From: Methanosarcina sp. KYL-1
Lineage (GTDB): Archaea; Halobacteriota; Methanosarcinia; Methanosarcinales; Methanosarcinaceae
Direction of reading: 5' to 3'
DNA: 36,231 nt
NCBI RefSeq assembly: GCF_024372725.1
Contig: NZ_VOUA01000036.1
Span: 1-36,231 of the forward strand
A model generated the notes under the pieces. The model saw only the letters and a program-made list of their open reading frames with translations. It made no database searches and was not told the origin of the DNA. Within the stretch, counting starts at the first letter, position 1; every line of letters starts with the position of its first letter. Both the position numbers and the translations under genes were made by a program. Shown here piece by piece: positions 7,971-16,940 of the stretch.

Positions 7971-9430
7971 GCGAGGAATACCCGGATAAAAACCCGGAAG
8001 AATGCCCGGACAAAAAACCGGGACAGGAAACTCCCGTGTGCAAAGGGTGCTGCTGCGGAGATGGGGACGCCGAAGAATTCACTGAAGAACCCGAAGCCGG
8101 AGAAACTGGCGAAGCCGGGGAAGAAAGCCAGGAAAAGATCACGGTCACCACCAGCATGGACCTGCAGGGCTCCCACTTCCTCTACACCCAGGCCACGGAA
8201 AAGTCCATCAAGACCCTGGACTACGACTACAAGCGCTGCAACGGCTGCGGGATCTGCGTGGAGATCTGCCCCACAAAAGCCCTGGAAGCCGGGCCCATTC
8301 ACGAGATTGCAACAGGGCTTGATGCCCCACCCGTAATGATGGACCTTGAGAAGTGCACCTTCTGCCGGATGTGCGCAAACCTCTGCCCGGTCCATGCCAT
8401 AACCTTCGAAGCCATAGGCGAAGTCCCGGACGAGAAGCAGTACCCGAAGTATGACGCTTACGTGAACATCAATGAGAAGTGCCTCCCCTGCGCCCTCTGT
8501 GAAGGGGCCTGCCCCCAGGACGCAATCGAGGTGGAGTTCACCTTCCCGAAAAAGGAAGAGATCGCACCTTTCAAGGAAGGGGCCGAGGGTGAAATCGAAA
8601 TCGATATGGACAGGTGCAACTTTTGCGGGATCTGCGCCCGCTTCTGCGACGCCTTCATCCTGCTCGAGCGCGAGCCCACCCCCGATAATATCGTGCCCTT
8701 CGAGCAGCTCCTGGTAGATGAGGACCGGTGCGACTACTGCGTGCTCTGCCAGGACCTCTGCCCCGAAGAGGCCATAAAGGTCAAAGGGGAACGCCCCTGC
8801 GAAGCCCCGAAGGTGGAAGGCAGCATAAAAGTCGACGAGGTCAAATGCACCCAGTGCGGCCGCTGCCAGGCTGTCTGCCCCTATGAAGCCGTGGACCTGC
8901 AAAAGCCCATGGAAGGAGAACTGGCCCTGATCGAGCTCAACCTGAAAGAGTGCGACCCACAGGGCTGTCGCGGCTGTTTCAACGTCTGCCCCTCAAAGCT
9001 CTGGTACGTCCCCACAGACCCCGAAGACCCCCGGAAGATCGCCTTTGCCGAAGACTACTGCACCTACTGCGGGGCCTGCGTGAAAGCCTGCCACCTGGCA
9101 GCCATAAAACTCGAACGCACCTACGTCCACCACACCGAAATCCCGGACACCCCCTGGGCAGCCCAGTGGAAAGATGCCATCGAGTCCCTCAAAACCGGTG
9201 TAAGGAAGGGAGTTGACCGCGCAGTCTTACGGGAAACCGAGACCCTAAAAGCCCAGAAGTTCATGGGAATCGAGCCCCCCGAGGCAAACATGCAGCTTGC
9301 AGCCGTCCAGGCTAAGATCGACTCACTTATGCCTGCTCTCAAGAGCCCGAAAGTCAGGAAACTCTGGGAAAAGGATTCCACGGAAAATGTCCTTGCTGCA
9401 GTGAAAAAGAAGATGGAAAGCGAAGCTTAA
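7967..9430 (+). CDS. Polyferredoxin with eight ferredoxin motifs, partner of HdrA
   Basis: 487-residue electron-wire protein. Eight ferredoxin-type motifs run from about residue 91 to 375, starting with CNGCGICVEICP. Motif four lacks the usual proline (CGICARFCDAF), motif seven is expanded (CDPQGCRGCFNVCP), and motif eight ends CHLAA instead of CP. The first 60 residues are acidic, low in complexity and contain a separate Cys cluster (CKGCCCG); the last 90 are Cys-free and helical. The layout resembles FwdF/FmdF polyferredoxins, so it may connect HdrA with the formylmethanofuran dehydrogenase encoded divergently upstream; that link is inference. GTG start overlapping the hdrA stop (GTGA), with GGAGGT six bases upstream. 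Confidence 0.92.
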   Translation: MSEEYPDKNPEECPDKKPGQETPVCKGCCCGDGDAEEFTEEPEAGETGEAGEESQEKITVTTSMDLQGSHFLYTQATEKSIKTLDYDYKRCNGCGICVEICPTKALEAGPIHEIATGLDAPPVMMDLEKCTFCRMCANLCPVHAITFEAIGEVPDEKQYPKYDAYVNINEKCLPCALCEGACPQDAIEVEFTFPKKEEIAPFKEGAEGEIEIDMDRCNFCGICARFCDAFILLEREPTPDNIVPFEQLLVDEDRCDYCVLCQDLCPEEAIKVKGERPCEAPKVEGSIKVDEVKCTQCGRCQAVCPYEAVDLQKPMEGELALIELNLKECDPQGCRGCFNVCPSKLWYVPTDPEDPRKIAFAEDYCTYCGACVKACHLAAIKLERTYVHHTEIPDTPWAAQWKDAIESLKTGVRKGVDRAVLRETETLKAQKFMGIEPPEANMQLAAVQAKIDSLMPALKSPKVRKLWEKDSTENVLAAVKKKMESEA

Positions 9431-9514
9431 AACGGAAAGCTGAAAGCTTAAAACGGAAATTTGTAGCAAAAAGCCCGGAAGTAAAAAGCTGAGAAACCAA
9501 AGCCGGAAAACAAA

Positions 9515-9554
9515 ATTGAAAAATTGAAAAATTGAAAAATTGAAAAATTGAAAT
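9515..9554. repeat. 8-bp tandem repeat after the hdrA operon
   Basis: ATTGAAAA repeated five times in a spacer of about 200 bases between the convergent polyferredoxin and stress-protein genes. The flanking bases are also purine-rich with loose AAGC/GGAAA repeats. No terminator hairpin is obvious. Confidence 0.9.
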
Positions 9555-9637
9555 AACCCGAAAGTAAAGTTGAAAGCAGGAAGCCGGGAAATAAAAAAGC
9601 ACCGGAGAAACGGAAACCCCTGAAAAACGCTCACTTT

Positions 9638-10096
9638 TCACTCTTCGAGTTTCCTTTCTCCCCTTACGACCATCACAGGCACCTTGCTGTGCCTGACAAC
9701 GTTTCCTGCAACGCTTCCAAGCAGCACCCTGTCAATGCCCGTCCTTCCGAGGGTTCCCAGAACGATGAGTTCCATCCCGTTCTCTTCGGCATAATCGATT
9801 ATTTCGGGAGCCGGATGCCCTTCGAGCACGATCATTTCCACGGGTACAGCTTCAGCATCCCCGACAGCCTTTACATACTCAACGGCTGCATGCCCCTCTT
9901 TTTTCAGGACCTCGTACATCGTCTCCCAGCCCGTATCCACTGCCATCGAAGAAAAGTAATCCGTAGAAACGACATACACCGCATAAACGGTCCCGCCGCT
10001 CAGCCTGGCAAGCTCAACCGCCGAAGCCACAGCCTTATGGGAGCACTCCGAACCGTCGGTTGCGACCATAATTTTCCTGTAAGATAGATTTCCCAT
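9638..10096 (-). CDS. Universal stress protein, UspA family (ATP-binding type)
   Basis: 152-residue single-domain Usp protein of usual length. The N-terminal strand VATDGS with D14 and the C-terminal nucleotide loop G-x2-G-x9-G-S (GTLGRTG...LLGS, residues 114-128) are both intact, so ATP binding is expected. Such proteins are cytoplasmic dimers that act in stress tolerance; the partner is unknown. ATG start with GGGGAT about seven bases upstream. Convergent with the hdrA-polyferredoxin operon and apparently a single-gene unit. Confidence 0.93.
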   Translation of the reverse strand: MGNLSYRKIMVATDGSECSHKAVASAVELARLSGGTVYAVYVVSTDYFSSMAVDTGWETMYEVLKKEGHAAVEYVKAVGDAEAVPVEMIVLEGHPAPEIIDYAEENGMELIVLGTLGRTGIDRVLLGSVAGNVVRHSKVPVMVVRGERKLEE

Positions 10097-10244
10097 GCAA
10101 TATCCCCTTTATTCTATGCGCTTGCAAGAAATATAACAGCATCGTATTTTAAGGAAGTAGGGTTAAGATGTGCACCTGGTGCGCCACAGGCGACTATTCG
10201 GATGTAAGTGTGCCGGCGATAAAGGCACCTGCCACCAGCCCAAT

Positions 10245-10375
10245 CTCCGCAGGCTCTGCCTCGTGGGGCTCAGAGTGAGGATGGACAAAACCCTTGAAAA
10301 ACTGGGGACACCACTTCAGAATTTTTCCAATGGATGATGCGGCTCCAGAGCCGTACACGCTGGTTTTGCTGGACT
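10245..10375. repeat. Decayed dispersed element, copy 1
   Basis: This segment aligns with 10857-10985 in the same orientation: both contain GGGGAC, a CCAGAA/TCAGAA-TTTT block, GGATGA, GGCTCC and then TACACGCTGGTTTT or TATACGCTGGTTTT. Read on the minus strand, both give related peptides sharing KTSVY, GA-SS and C-P-F-K. The minus-strand reading continues beyond the aligned block to a stop near 10194. I read it as a remnant of a duplicated gene or repeat family, not a live gene. Confidence 0.6.
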
Positions 10376-10856
10376 GAAAGAAAACGGAAAATAAGGCTTT
10401 TCAAGGTTTTTGAATTATTTTCCAGGGTTACGACTCCAATTTCAAAAATATCATTTCATATTTTTTCCATGAGATGTTGATGATGAAATAAAATAAATAA
10501 AAAAAGAGAGATCAAAAGAAAGGGACAAAGGGAGCAAGATTAGTTCTTACAGGAACTTGTAATTAGAGATAAGAATATAATTCTATATATGGGAGGAAAT
10601 TATTGTATAATTTATGACAGACTCTTCCGATAATTCCCTTTCCACTTCGAAAAAAAATAATTCCTCGTTGAAAGATCATGATATGAATCCTGAAATAGTG
10701 ATTGCAGTATTGATGCATTTATTCCTCTTTCTTTGCCTGATTATTTTATTGTATTTGTTAGCAAAACAGTTTATGTTAATATAATAAGTGAAACTATGAT
10801 AAGTGAAACTGCACCGGCGCAGGTTCAGAAAGAGCCTCACATAACCCAACCCTCGA
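10376..10856. other. AT-rich gene-free spacer
   Basis: No supported gene. Homopurine and A/T runs dominate 10380-10620. A rightward open frame from 10733 runs into the copy-2 repeat and has no ribosome binding site, so it is not accepted. Confidence 0.55.
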
Positions 10857-10985
10857 AAAGCCGTGTCTCATGGCGTCCGGGCTGTGAATGGATCGGATGC
10901 TTAAGGAAACCGGGGACGCAGCTCCAGAAGTTTTCGAGGGATGAGGAGGCTCCGGTGCGGTATACGCTGGTTTTACCGGATTGAG
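10857..10985. repeat. Decayed dispersed element, copy 2
   Basis: Counterpart of 10245-10375. The minus-strand reading begins QSGKTSVYRTGAS and ends at a stop near 10837. Similarity between the copies is clear over about 110 bases, with differences in all codon positions, as expected of non-functional sequence. Confidence 0.6.
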
Positions 10986-11076
10986 AAGGAAATCCCGAAT
11001 CCAGAATTTCTCATTTTGCTCCGGAAAATAAGAGTAGCACCGGAGTTCTATCGGCTTTCAGGAGACGGGGCTCTCA

Positions 11077-11096
11077 CCGGTCAGCTTGCTGACCGG
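11077..11096. repeat. Hairpin with 9-bp perfect stem
   Basis: CCGGTCAGC / GCTGACCGG around TT, followed by CCTTTTC. It is centred like the hairpin at 634-652 and has a similar GGC-TTTT tail to those at 20142 and 34096. It may be a member of a dispersed palindrome family. Imperfect repeats follow to 11280: an inverted GTCCG / CGGAC pair at 11183-11216 and a doubled ACTCGGCTGGC. Confidence 0.65.
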
Positions 11097-11280
11097 CCTT
11101 TTCATAAAAAAGTTGCTTTGATGAAGTTCACGCAACTGACCGCCTACATGCAAAAAATAAAAAATAAGTTTTGAAAATTTCAGTCCGCTTGAGCGAACGA
11201 AGTGAGCGAAACGGACACCGTGCTGCCGAAGCGGAACTCGGCTGGCGCAACTCGGCTGGCACAACCCTGCCTGAAAACAA

Positions 11281-12702
11281 TTATTTAACGGCAGGGCGGT
11301 GAAGTGGGAGGCTGAAGCCGAAGATGCTGTACTTTCCGTATTCACTTTTGACCCAAACATCCCCTCCATGAAGTTCAACCAGTTTCTTGACAAGAGAGAG
11401 GCCGAGCCCTGTGCCTTCATGTTTCTTTCCAGTGTTACCTTCTGTGGGCCCGTCAACCTGGGAAAAAGGTTTGAAAAGCTTTGGCAGGTCTTCTTCTTTT
11501 ATTCCTACACCCTCATCCTTAACCTCGAATTTCATAAACCCTTCAACTACTCTGGTCCTTATGGAAATGTTTCCTCCATCAATGGAGAATTTGCTTGCAT
11601 TCCCTATGAGATTGTAAAGTATCTGCTTTAACTTTCCGCTATCCGCTTCAACCATGCCGACATCACTTTCTATGTCGGTGGTGATAGTTATTCCCCTGCT
11701 GCTTGCAGCCGGCCTCATAACGTCTGCAATCTCCTGGACTATCAGGGGAACCGAGATAAGCTCATACTGGATTTCCATTTTTCCGGCTTCTGCTTTTGAC
11801 AGGTCAAGGATGTCATTAATGATGCCGAGCAGATGCTTGCCGCTTGTGGAGATGTTACTTGCATACTTCATCTGCTTTCCATTTAAGGGTCCTGCAAAGT
11901 TATTGATAAGCAGATCGGAAAATCCGATAATCGCGTTAAGAGGCGTCCGAATTTCATGGCTCATACCTGCCAGGAATTTGCTTTTGGCAGTGTTTGAAGC
12001 CTCAGCAATTTCCTTTGCTTCCAGAAGAGTCTCCTCCATTCTTTTCCTTTCGGTAAGGTCTATCTCCATGGAGAATATCTCAACCTGGTCTTCAGGTACC
12101 TGGACGGCCGAATAACTGGAAAATACAGGGATTTTTTCCCCTGCCTTCGTTAAAAAATTATTTTCCGATGCACCGACATAAGTTCTATCTTTTTGCATGG
12201 AACCGATGATCTTTACAAAATCATTTTGATTTTCACAGGGGACAATAAGTTCAGTCAGTTTCTTCCCCATGGCTTCATTTTTTGGATAACCATACATTTT
12301 TTCGCTTGCAGTGTTCCAGTAAATTACAGTACAATCCGGATCAAAGCCCTGTACCGCAACATCCGGCACATTGTCAATAAAACTTTGGAATTTCATTTCA
12401 CACAGGTAAAGTTTTTTCTCCTGATCTACTACAGTTCTCAAAAGGCCTACCTGCTTGCTGAGAACCATATACACTATATTGGCGATCAGAAGAACCAGGA
12501 TAAATGTAAGGGCCTTGATAAAAGTTACATCTCCGGGAGTGAGTCCACCTACAAGGACACCTTCAAGCCAATCTGCAATATATAACCAGGCACGATAAAG
12601 GACCAGAAAAAAAAGCAAAACTGTTGTCACTGTCACAGAGTATGGTTTTGTAAACCATTCCTTTAATCGGAGCGGGTCCATGTCCTCTAGATCGCTTTTC
12701 AT
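11281..12702 (-). CDS. Membrane-anchored PAS sensor histidine kinase
   Basis: 473 residues. Two membrane segments (about 21-43 and 61-84) are followed by one PAS domain (about 103-215), then HisKA with the phospho-acceptor H249 in MSHEIRTPLN, and a full HATPase domain: N box with N364/N368, G1 DEGVG at 396-400, and G2 GTGLGL at 430-435. All catalytic motifs look intact. The short loop between the membrane segments argues for signal sensing in the membrane or PAS domain, not by a large outside domain. ATG start with GGGAG upstream. Divergent from a MASE1-like protein; no receiver gene is adjacent, the nearest being the stand-alone receiver at 16409. Confidence 0.94.
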   Translation of the reverse strand: MKSDLEDMDPLRLKEWFTKPYSVTVTTVLLFFLVLYRAWLYIADWLEGVLVGGLTPGDVTFIKALTFILVLLIANIVYMVLSKQVGLLRTVVDQEKKLYLCEMKFQSFIDNVPDVAVQGFDPDCTVIYWNTASEKMYGYPKNEAMGKKLTELIVPCENQNDFVKIIGSMQKDRTYVGASENNFLTKAGEKIPVFSSYSAVQVPEDQVEIFSMEIDLTERKRMEETLLEAKEIAEASNTAKSKFLAGMSHEIRTPLNAIIGFSDLLINNFAGPLNGKQMKYASNISTSGKHLLGIINDILDLSKAEAGKMEIQYELISVPLIVQEIADVMRPAASSRGITITTDIESDVGMVEADSGKLKQILYNLIGNASKFSIDGGNISIRTRVVEGFMKFEVKDEGVGIKEEDLPKLFKPFSQVDGPTEGNTGKKHEGTGLGLSLVKKLVELHGGDVWVKSEYGKYSIFGFSLPLHRPAVK

Positions 12703-12915
12703 TGCTATGACTCCCGGTAATGCAATTTACGAAAAATAATGAATCTCCGCCTTGCTGATACTAATTTTTTAGATCTTGCTGCAACTATGTTATATAATAA
12801 AAATGTTATATATATTGCACCGTTAACGGCACCTCTTTTAGAGGACTTGTTACACCTACTTGCTCCTAAAATTGAAAGAGACGACTGGTTACACCCACTT
12901 AGGTCATAAAATTAA
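12703..12915. promoter_or_regulatory. Divergent promoter region with palindrome
   Basis: The spacer holds two TATA-like stretches (TATATAATAA at 12791-12800 and GTTATATATATTG at 12805-12817), one suitable for each direction, and a perfect 10-bp palindrome CCGTTAACGG at 12820-12829, which is a candidate operator. Three 39-bp repeats start just after it. Confidence 0.45.
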
Positions 12916-12959
12916 ATGGTAAGACTGGTTACACATCACTTATGTCATAAAATTAAAGG
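12841..12959. repeat. Three imperfect ~39-bp direct repeats
   Basis: Units share GACTGGTTACACCCACTT, then a short variable part, then CATAAAATTAAA. Copies lie at about 12841-12878, 12880-12918 and 12920-12959. The last covers the first codons of the following reading frame. Confidence 0.85.
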
Positions 12960-13551
12960 AGAAGATATAATACCCGATATAGAGTCAGTATCAACCCATC
13001 TGAATATTTTTCTTTTCCTGATACTGGTTAATTCACTTTTGTCAAGATTTGCAGTGGTAAACTCTCCGATCTCACCTGCACCCGGCGTATCCAGCATGTA
13101 TTTTGCAGTCGCTTTTATGATACTTTTCGCCCTCTGGTATGGAATATGGGGAGTTCTTTCTGCCTACCTCGGATGTATGATAGGGGCAGGAATCCTTGCG
13201 GATATGCCCTTTTCATTAAATGTTGTGTGGTCACTTGCCGATCTCTGGCAGGTCCTTATACCCCTGGCGGCCTTTGCATACTTCAGGGCTAACATAAGGC
13301 TAAGGACAAAAAGGGATGTGGGAATATTCCTTTTGTTCGGTTGCCTGCTTAACAATCTTATCGGTGCTCTGTGGGGTTCCTTAATGATGGTCATGGACGG
13401 CATGATCCCATGGACTGAATTTTTTGTGGCATTTGAAGGATGGTTCGCTGGCAATGTGATAACTACATTGCTGATTGTACCATTTTGCCTCAGGTATGTA
13501 ACTCCCTACGTCCAGCAGACAAAATCTTACGTCCACAACTACTGGGTCTGA
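12916..13551 (+). CDS. MASE1-like integral membrane protein
   Basis: Up to 211 residues with about six membrane segments (roughly 29-48, 61-79, 80-98, 105-124, 135-158, 177-195) and no soluble domain. The pattern fits a MASE1 sensor module: PGVSSMYFAVAFMILFALW early, and an EGWFAGNVITTLLIVPF segment near the end, resembling the family's conserved final helix. MASE1 is usually the input half of kinases or cyclases; here it stands alone and could sense together with the divergent histidine kinase. The start is uncertain. The ATG at 12916 has no ribosome binding site and sits inside a repeat, while AAAGGAG at 12955-12961 has no start codon after it. The gene may have been altered by repeat growth. 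Confidence 0.65.
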   Translation: MVRLVTHHLCHKIKGEDIIPDIESVSTHLNIFLFLILVNSLLSRFAVVNSPISPAPGVSSMYFAVAFMILFALWYGIWGVLSAYLGCMIGAGILADMPFSLNVVWSLADLWQVLIPLAAFAYFRANIRLRTKRDVGIFLLFGCLLNNLIGALWGSLMMVMDGMIPWTEFFVAFEGWFAGNVITTLLIVPFCLRYVTPYVQQTKSYVHNYWV

Positions 13552-13858
13552 TTATGATAAAGTATGAAAAAGAAAAATACTAAAAATTTTTCAACGATAC
13601 ATAACTAAAAATTTAATACTTTTTTGAACATCTCTCTTCCTGTAATAGATACATTTATACATTTCAGCATACCTTTTACATTCAGTTTCCTGTTTAAAAT
13701 AACCGAGAACTGCAAACGCAGCACCTAAAAGAGCTAAGAGAGGAAATCAATAGCGCAAATAGACTATTTTAGGCGACGGACTTAAAAGTAAAGGGAGAAC
13801 AAAAAGAAGGTAGATTTGAAGAAAATATGGCGCTTCCTGCTTAGATTCGGGTGAGAAT
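13552..13858. other. Spacer upstream of gatE
   Basis: AT-rich in its first half with a weak TATA-like ACATTTATAC at 13651-13660. The second half is purine-rich. A GGGTGAG site lies a few bases before the gatE start. No gene or RNA recognised. Confidence 0.5.
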
Positions 13859-15760
13859 ATGGAAAAATACGATTATAGTGAACTTGGGCTGAAAGCCGGG
13901 CTTGAAATTCACCAGCAGCTGGATTCGAAGGAGAAGCTGTTCTGCAGGTGTCCGACCCTGATCCGGGATCTGGGGGATTCGGACTTTGAGTTTTTCAGGT
14001 ATCTCAGGGCTACGGAAAGCGAGATGGGAGAAAAGGACAGGGCTGCGGTTGAGCAGACAAAGATCAGGAGGAAGTACATATATAAGGCGTATGACACGAC
14101 CTGCCTTATAGAAAACGATGAGGAGCCTCCGAGGGAGCTTAATAAGGAGGCTCTTGAAATCTCCCTGGGGGTTGCAAAGCTTTTCCGGATGAAGCCGGTC
14201 GACCAGCTGCACGTTATGAGAAAGATCGTGGTGGACGGGTCAAACACCAGCGGCTTTCAGCGGACGGCGTTCCTGGCAAGCAACGGAGTAATCGAGACCT
14301 CGGAAGGGCCCTGCGGGATTGACAGCCTCTGTGTGGAAGAGGAAGCTGCCCAGAAGATCGAAGAAATCGGGGACTCAATTGTCTATTCCCTGGACAGGCT
14401 GGGGATTCCGCTTGTGGAAATTGCAACTGCACCGGATATCAAGTCCCCCAGGCACGCCCGGGAGGTTGCCGAGCAGATAGGGATGATCCTCAGGTCTACC
14501 GGGAAGGTCAAGAGAGGGCTTGGAACCATCAGGCAGGACGTGAACATCTCCATTGCCCAGGGCGCAAGGGTCGAGATCAAAGGGGTTCAGGCCCTCGACC
14601 TGATCGAAGACATCGTCCGGAGGGAAGTGGAAAGGCAGCTCAACCTCCTGTTTATCAGGCAGGAACTCCTCGAGCGGGGGGCTTTTGTCTGCGAAGAAAT
14701 CTATGACGCTACAGGGCTTTTCATGGACACCAAGTCCAAGGTCCTCCAGAAGGGTGTAAAGAAAGGGGCAATCCTTGCCGCCCTTCTTCGGAAGTTTAAC
14801 GGGCTTGTCGGCAAGGAAGTCCAGCCCGGAAGAAGGCTCGGGACCGAGTTCTCGGACCGGGCGAAAACTGCCGGAGTAGGAGGGCTCTTCCACACTGATG
14901 AGCTTCCCAACTACGGGATTACGGAAAAGGAAGTCCAGGCCCTCAGGGATGCCATCGGGGCAGGACCCGAGGACGCCGTTATCATGGTCGCAGATGAGCC
15001 GGAGAAATCCAGGCTTGCAATCGAAGCCGTCATCCTCAGAGCAAAAGAAGTCCTCGAGGGCATCCCCGAAGAAACCCGGAGAGCGCTTCCCGACGGAAAC
15101 ACCGCCTACATGCGCCCGCTGCCCGGGGCTGCGCGGATGTACCCGGAAACCGACGTCCCGCAGATCGAGATCTCCCAGGAGTACTTTGACTCCATCGAGA
15201 CCCCTGAACTCCTGACCGAGAGGGCAAAGCGCTTTGCCACCGAATACGGGCTGAACAGGGAACTTTCCGAAAAGGTAGCTTACTCCAAGCACCTCCCTCT
15301 CTTCGAAAGCCTGCTTGAGAGCTACAGGAAAGACGCAAACGTAAACGCAACCCTTATCGCCAGGACCCTCGTTGGCATTGTCCCCGAACTCCGGAGAAGC
15401 GGGGTTGACACGGAAAACCTTTCCGACGAGCACTTCAGAGGGCTTTTTGCAGCCATTTCAAATCAGGAAATCGCAAAAGAAGCCGTACAGGACCTCCTGA
15501 CCGCTCTTGCAAAAGAGCCGAACCTGAGTACACAGGAAGCCATTTCCCAGCTCGGCCTCAGCGCCTTCGACCCCGCAGAAATCGAGACATTCATCAAGAA
15601 CCTCGTCCGGGAAAGGGGCGATTTCATAATAGAAAAAGGCCCTGCAGCCCTTGGCCCCCTGATGGGCATTGTCATGCAGGAATACAGGGGCACGGTCGAC
15701 GGGAAGATCCTGAGCCAGATGCTGAAAACAGAAATAGACAACTTCATCACCCAGGGATAA
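13859..15760 (+). CDS. gatE: Glutamyl-tRNA(Gln) amidotransferase subunit E
   Basis: 633 residues, the normal length for archaeal GatE. With GatD it converts Glu-tRNA(Gln) to Gln-tRNA(Gln); GatE phosphorylates and amidates the tRNA-bound glutamate. The GatB-type core begins [14 protein letters not shown] and includes [10 protein letters not shown] and [12 protein letters not shown] (about 220-232). A GAD insertion typical of GatE and bacterial AspRS follows (about 280-400, with [10 protein letters not shown]), and a YqeY-type tRNA-binding tail ends with [13 protein letters not shown] near the C terminus. ATG start with GGTGA five bases upstream. gatD is not in the window. Single gene, strong GC-rich codon bias. 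Confidence 0.97.
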   Translation: MEKYDYSELGLKAGLEIHQQLDSKEKLFCRCPTLIRDLGDSDFEFFRYLRATESEMGEKDRAAVEQTKIRRKYIYKAYDTTCLIENDEEPPRELNKEALEISLGVAKLFRMKPVDQLHVMRKIVVDGSNTSGFQRTAFLASNGVIETSEGPCGIDSLCVEEEAAQKIEEIGDSIVYSLDRLGIPLVEIATAPDIKSPRHAREVAEQIGMILRSTGKVKRGLGTIRQDVNISIAQGARVEIKGVQALDLIEDIVRREVERQLNLLFIRQELLERGAFVCEEIYDATGLFMDTKSKVLQKGVKKGAILAALLRKFNGLVGKEVQPGRRLGTEFSDRAKTAGVGGLFHTDELPNYGITEKEVQALRDAIGAGPEDAVIMVADEPEKSRLAIEAVILRAKEVLEGIPEETRRALPDGNTAYMRPLPGAARMYPETDVPQIEISQEYFDSIETPELLTERAKRFATEYGLNRELSEKVAYSKHLPLFESLLESYRKDANVNATLIARTLVGIVPELRRSGVDTENLSDEHFRGLFAAISNQEIAKEAVQDLLTALAKEPNLSTQEAISQLGLSAFDPAEIETFIKNLVRERGDFIIEKGPAALGPLMGIVMQEYRGTVDGKILSQMLKTEIDNFITQG

Positions 15761-15780
15761 TACCCCTGGACAATTCTTTT

Positions 15781-15846
15781 ATTTTGAGAAGGTTATTTTG
15801 AGAAGGTTATTTTGAGAAGGTTATTTTGAGAAGGTTATTTTGAGCA
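15781..15846. repeat. 14-bp tandem repeat behind gatE
   Basis: ATTTTGAGAAGGTT in four perfect copies plus a partial, starting 20 bases after the gatE stop. T-rich runs around it may serve as archaeal termination signal. Confidence 0.92.
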
Positions 15847-15890
15847 AGAATCTTTTTTAAAATATATCCATCAATTCCAATATTTTAAAA

Positions 15891-16037
15891 CTATAACCCA
15901 CAATTTAAGGACTTGGGGCAGAGTTTAAATATTTTTTGGACTTTATTGTAAGTGATAGGCTGTTTTCCAATTTGCCCATTGTTTATTAAGTAGCCTATAA
16001 CTAACCATTCTGGAATTTGCTCCCGATTATTAAACAT
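15891..16037 (-). CDS. Possible 48-aa protein of unknown function
   Basis: An ATG-to-stop frame of 48 codons in an otherwise empty spacer, too short for the usual cut-off. The peptide starts MFNNREQIPEWLVIGYL, is amphipathic and has a protein-like composition. No ribosome binding site is seen, but TTTATATG-type sequence lies about 25 bases upstream of the ATG, which would fit a leaderless archaeal transcript. The pattern EWLVIGYLINN followed by a basic region could be part of a small helical DNA-binding protein, but I do not recognise a family. It could also be a remnant of a longer gene. Confidence 0.38.
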   Translation of the reverse strand: MFNNREQIPEWLVIGYLINNGQIGKQPITYNKVQKIFKLCPKSLNCGL

Positions 16038-16408
16038 ATATAAGTCATTCAGTGAACATATAAATAAATACTGAAGTTAACTTTTTATATTAATGAAGAC
16101 ATCCTTGATAATAACAGTAGTAAATTAAAATAAAAAATATGTCATGATAATATTCCACATATCATACCTATATTATAAGATTGGACTAATTCAAGATCTA
16201 CAGAGGCATCAAACTCTTTAATAAAAAAATTGAATGAAAGATCTTTGGAAGAAACGTTTGGAATACACTCCTACAGCCTCATTATAGCCTCATTTGTGAA
16301 TCATAAAAGCCACCAGGATTCCAAAATTTCCTGACAGGACAGGAGAGGCATAAAATCTTTCCGAAAAACGAAAACAGGCAAAACCAGAAACAATAAGGAG
16401 AAAACCTC
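16038..16408. other. AT-rich spacer before the receiver gene
   Basis: No gene seen. Several TATA-like stretches (for example near 16055-16070 and 16130-16140) could belong to either direction. The ribosome binding site of the next gene (AAGGAG) lies at its end. Confidence 0.45.
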
Positions 16409-16792
16409 ATGAAAGTATTGCTTGTAGACGACGACCCTGCATTTCTGGAATTATCAAAAACATTCCTGGAAATGTTCCACGACATTAACTCCGATACAGT
16501 GGACTCCGCAGGAGAAGCACTTAGGAAACTGGAGAAAGATTCCTACGATGTTGTAATTTCGGATTATGATATGCCTGCCATGGATGGAATCACTTTCCTG
16601 AAGGCTATCCGTGAAAAAAGAATTACCATCCCCTTCATCCTGTTTACGGGAATGGGCAGGGAAGAAGTTATGCACAGGGCAATAGAAAACGGTGCAAACT
16701 CCTTTGTTCAGAAAGGGGTGGACATGAAAGCCCAGTATTCCGAACTGTCAAAACAGATCTATCAGATTGTTAGCAACACCGCAGGCTACTAA
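16409..16792 (+). CDS. Stand-alone response-regulator receiver protein (CheY-like)
   Basis: 127-residue receiver domain with nothing attached. Acidic pocket D7-D9 (VDDDP), phospho-acceptor D52 in SDYDMP, T80 (LFTGMG) and K102 (QKGVD) are all present, so it should be phosphorylated. With no output domain it would act by protein contact or as a phosphate relay. AAGGAG lies about eight bases before the ATG. It is the nearest receiver to the kinase at 11281-12702, but 3.7 kb away and not in one operon, so pairing is a guess. Confidence 0.93.
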   Translation: MKVLLVDDDPAFLELSKTFLEMFHDINSDTVDSAGEALRKLEKDSYDVVISDYDMPAMDGITFLKAIREKRITIPFILFTGMGREEVMHRAIENGANSFVQKGVDMKAQYSELSKQIYQIVSNTAGY

Positions 16793-16857
16793 AAAAGATT
16801 ATAAAAAAGGGCCTGCAAAAATACCTGCATCTTTTATCCATCATTTACTCTTTTTCC

Positions 16858-16899
16858 AACATTTGGATTCTAACATTTGGATTCTAACATTTGGATTCC
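16858..16899. repeat. 14-bp tandem repeat, three copies
   Basis: AACATTTGGATTCT three times in a row, between the receiver gene and the aldehyde dehydrogenase gene. Confidence 0.92.
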
Positions 16900-16940
16900 A
16901 ATGCTCATATTCCAAAATTTAGCTTTTTAAAACGTGCTGG

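Noticed and set aside
7778-8902. 374-codon leftward frame opposite the hdrA-polyferredoxin junction
   Set aside because: Antisense shadow caused by high GC at third codon positions; hdrA and the polyferredoxin have clear Fe-S and FAD motifs on the other strand.
10733-10984. 83-codon rightward frame
   Set aside because: Made of AT-rich spacer plus the decayed copy-2 repeat; no ribosome binding site; the minus strand aligns better with copy 1.
14375-15433. 352-codon leftward frame inside gatE
   Set aside because: Antisense shadow; the plus strand encodes full-length GatE with intact motifs.
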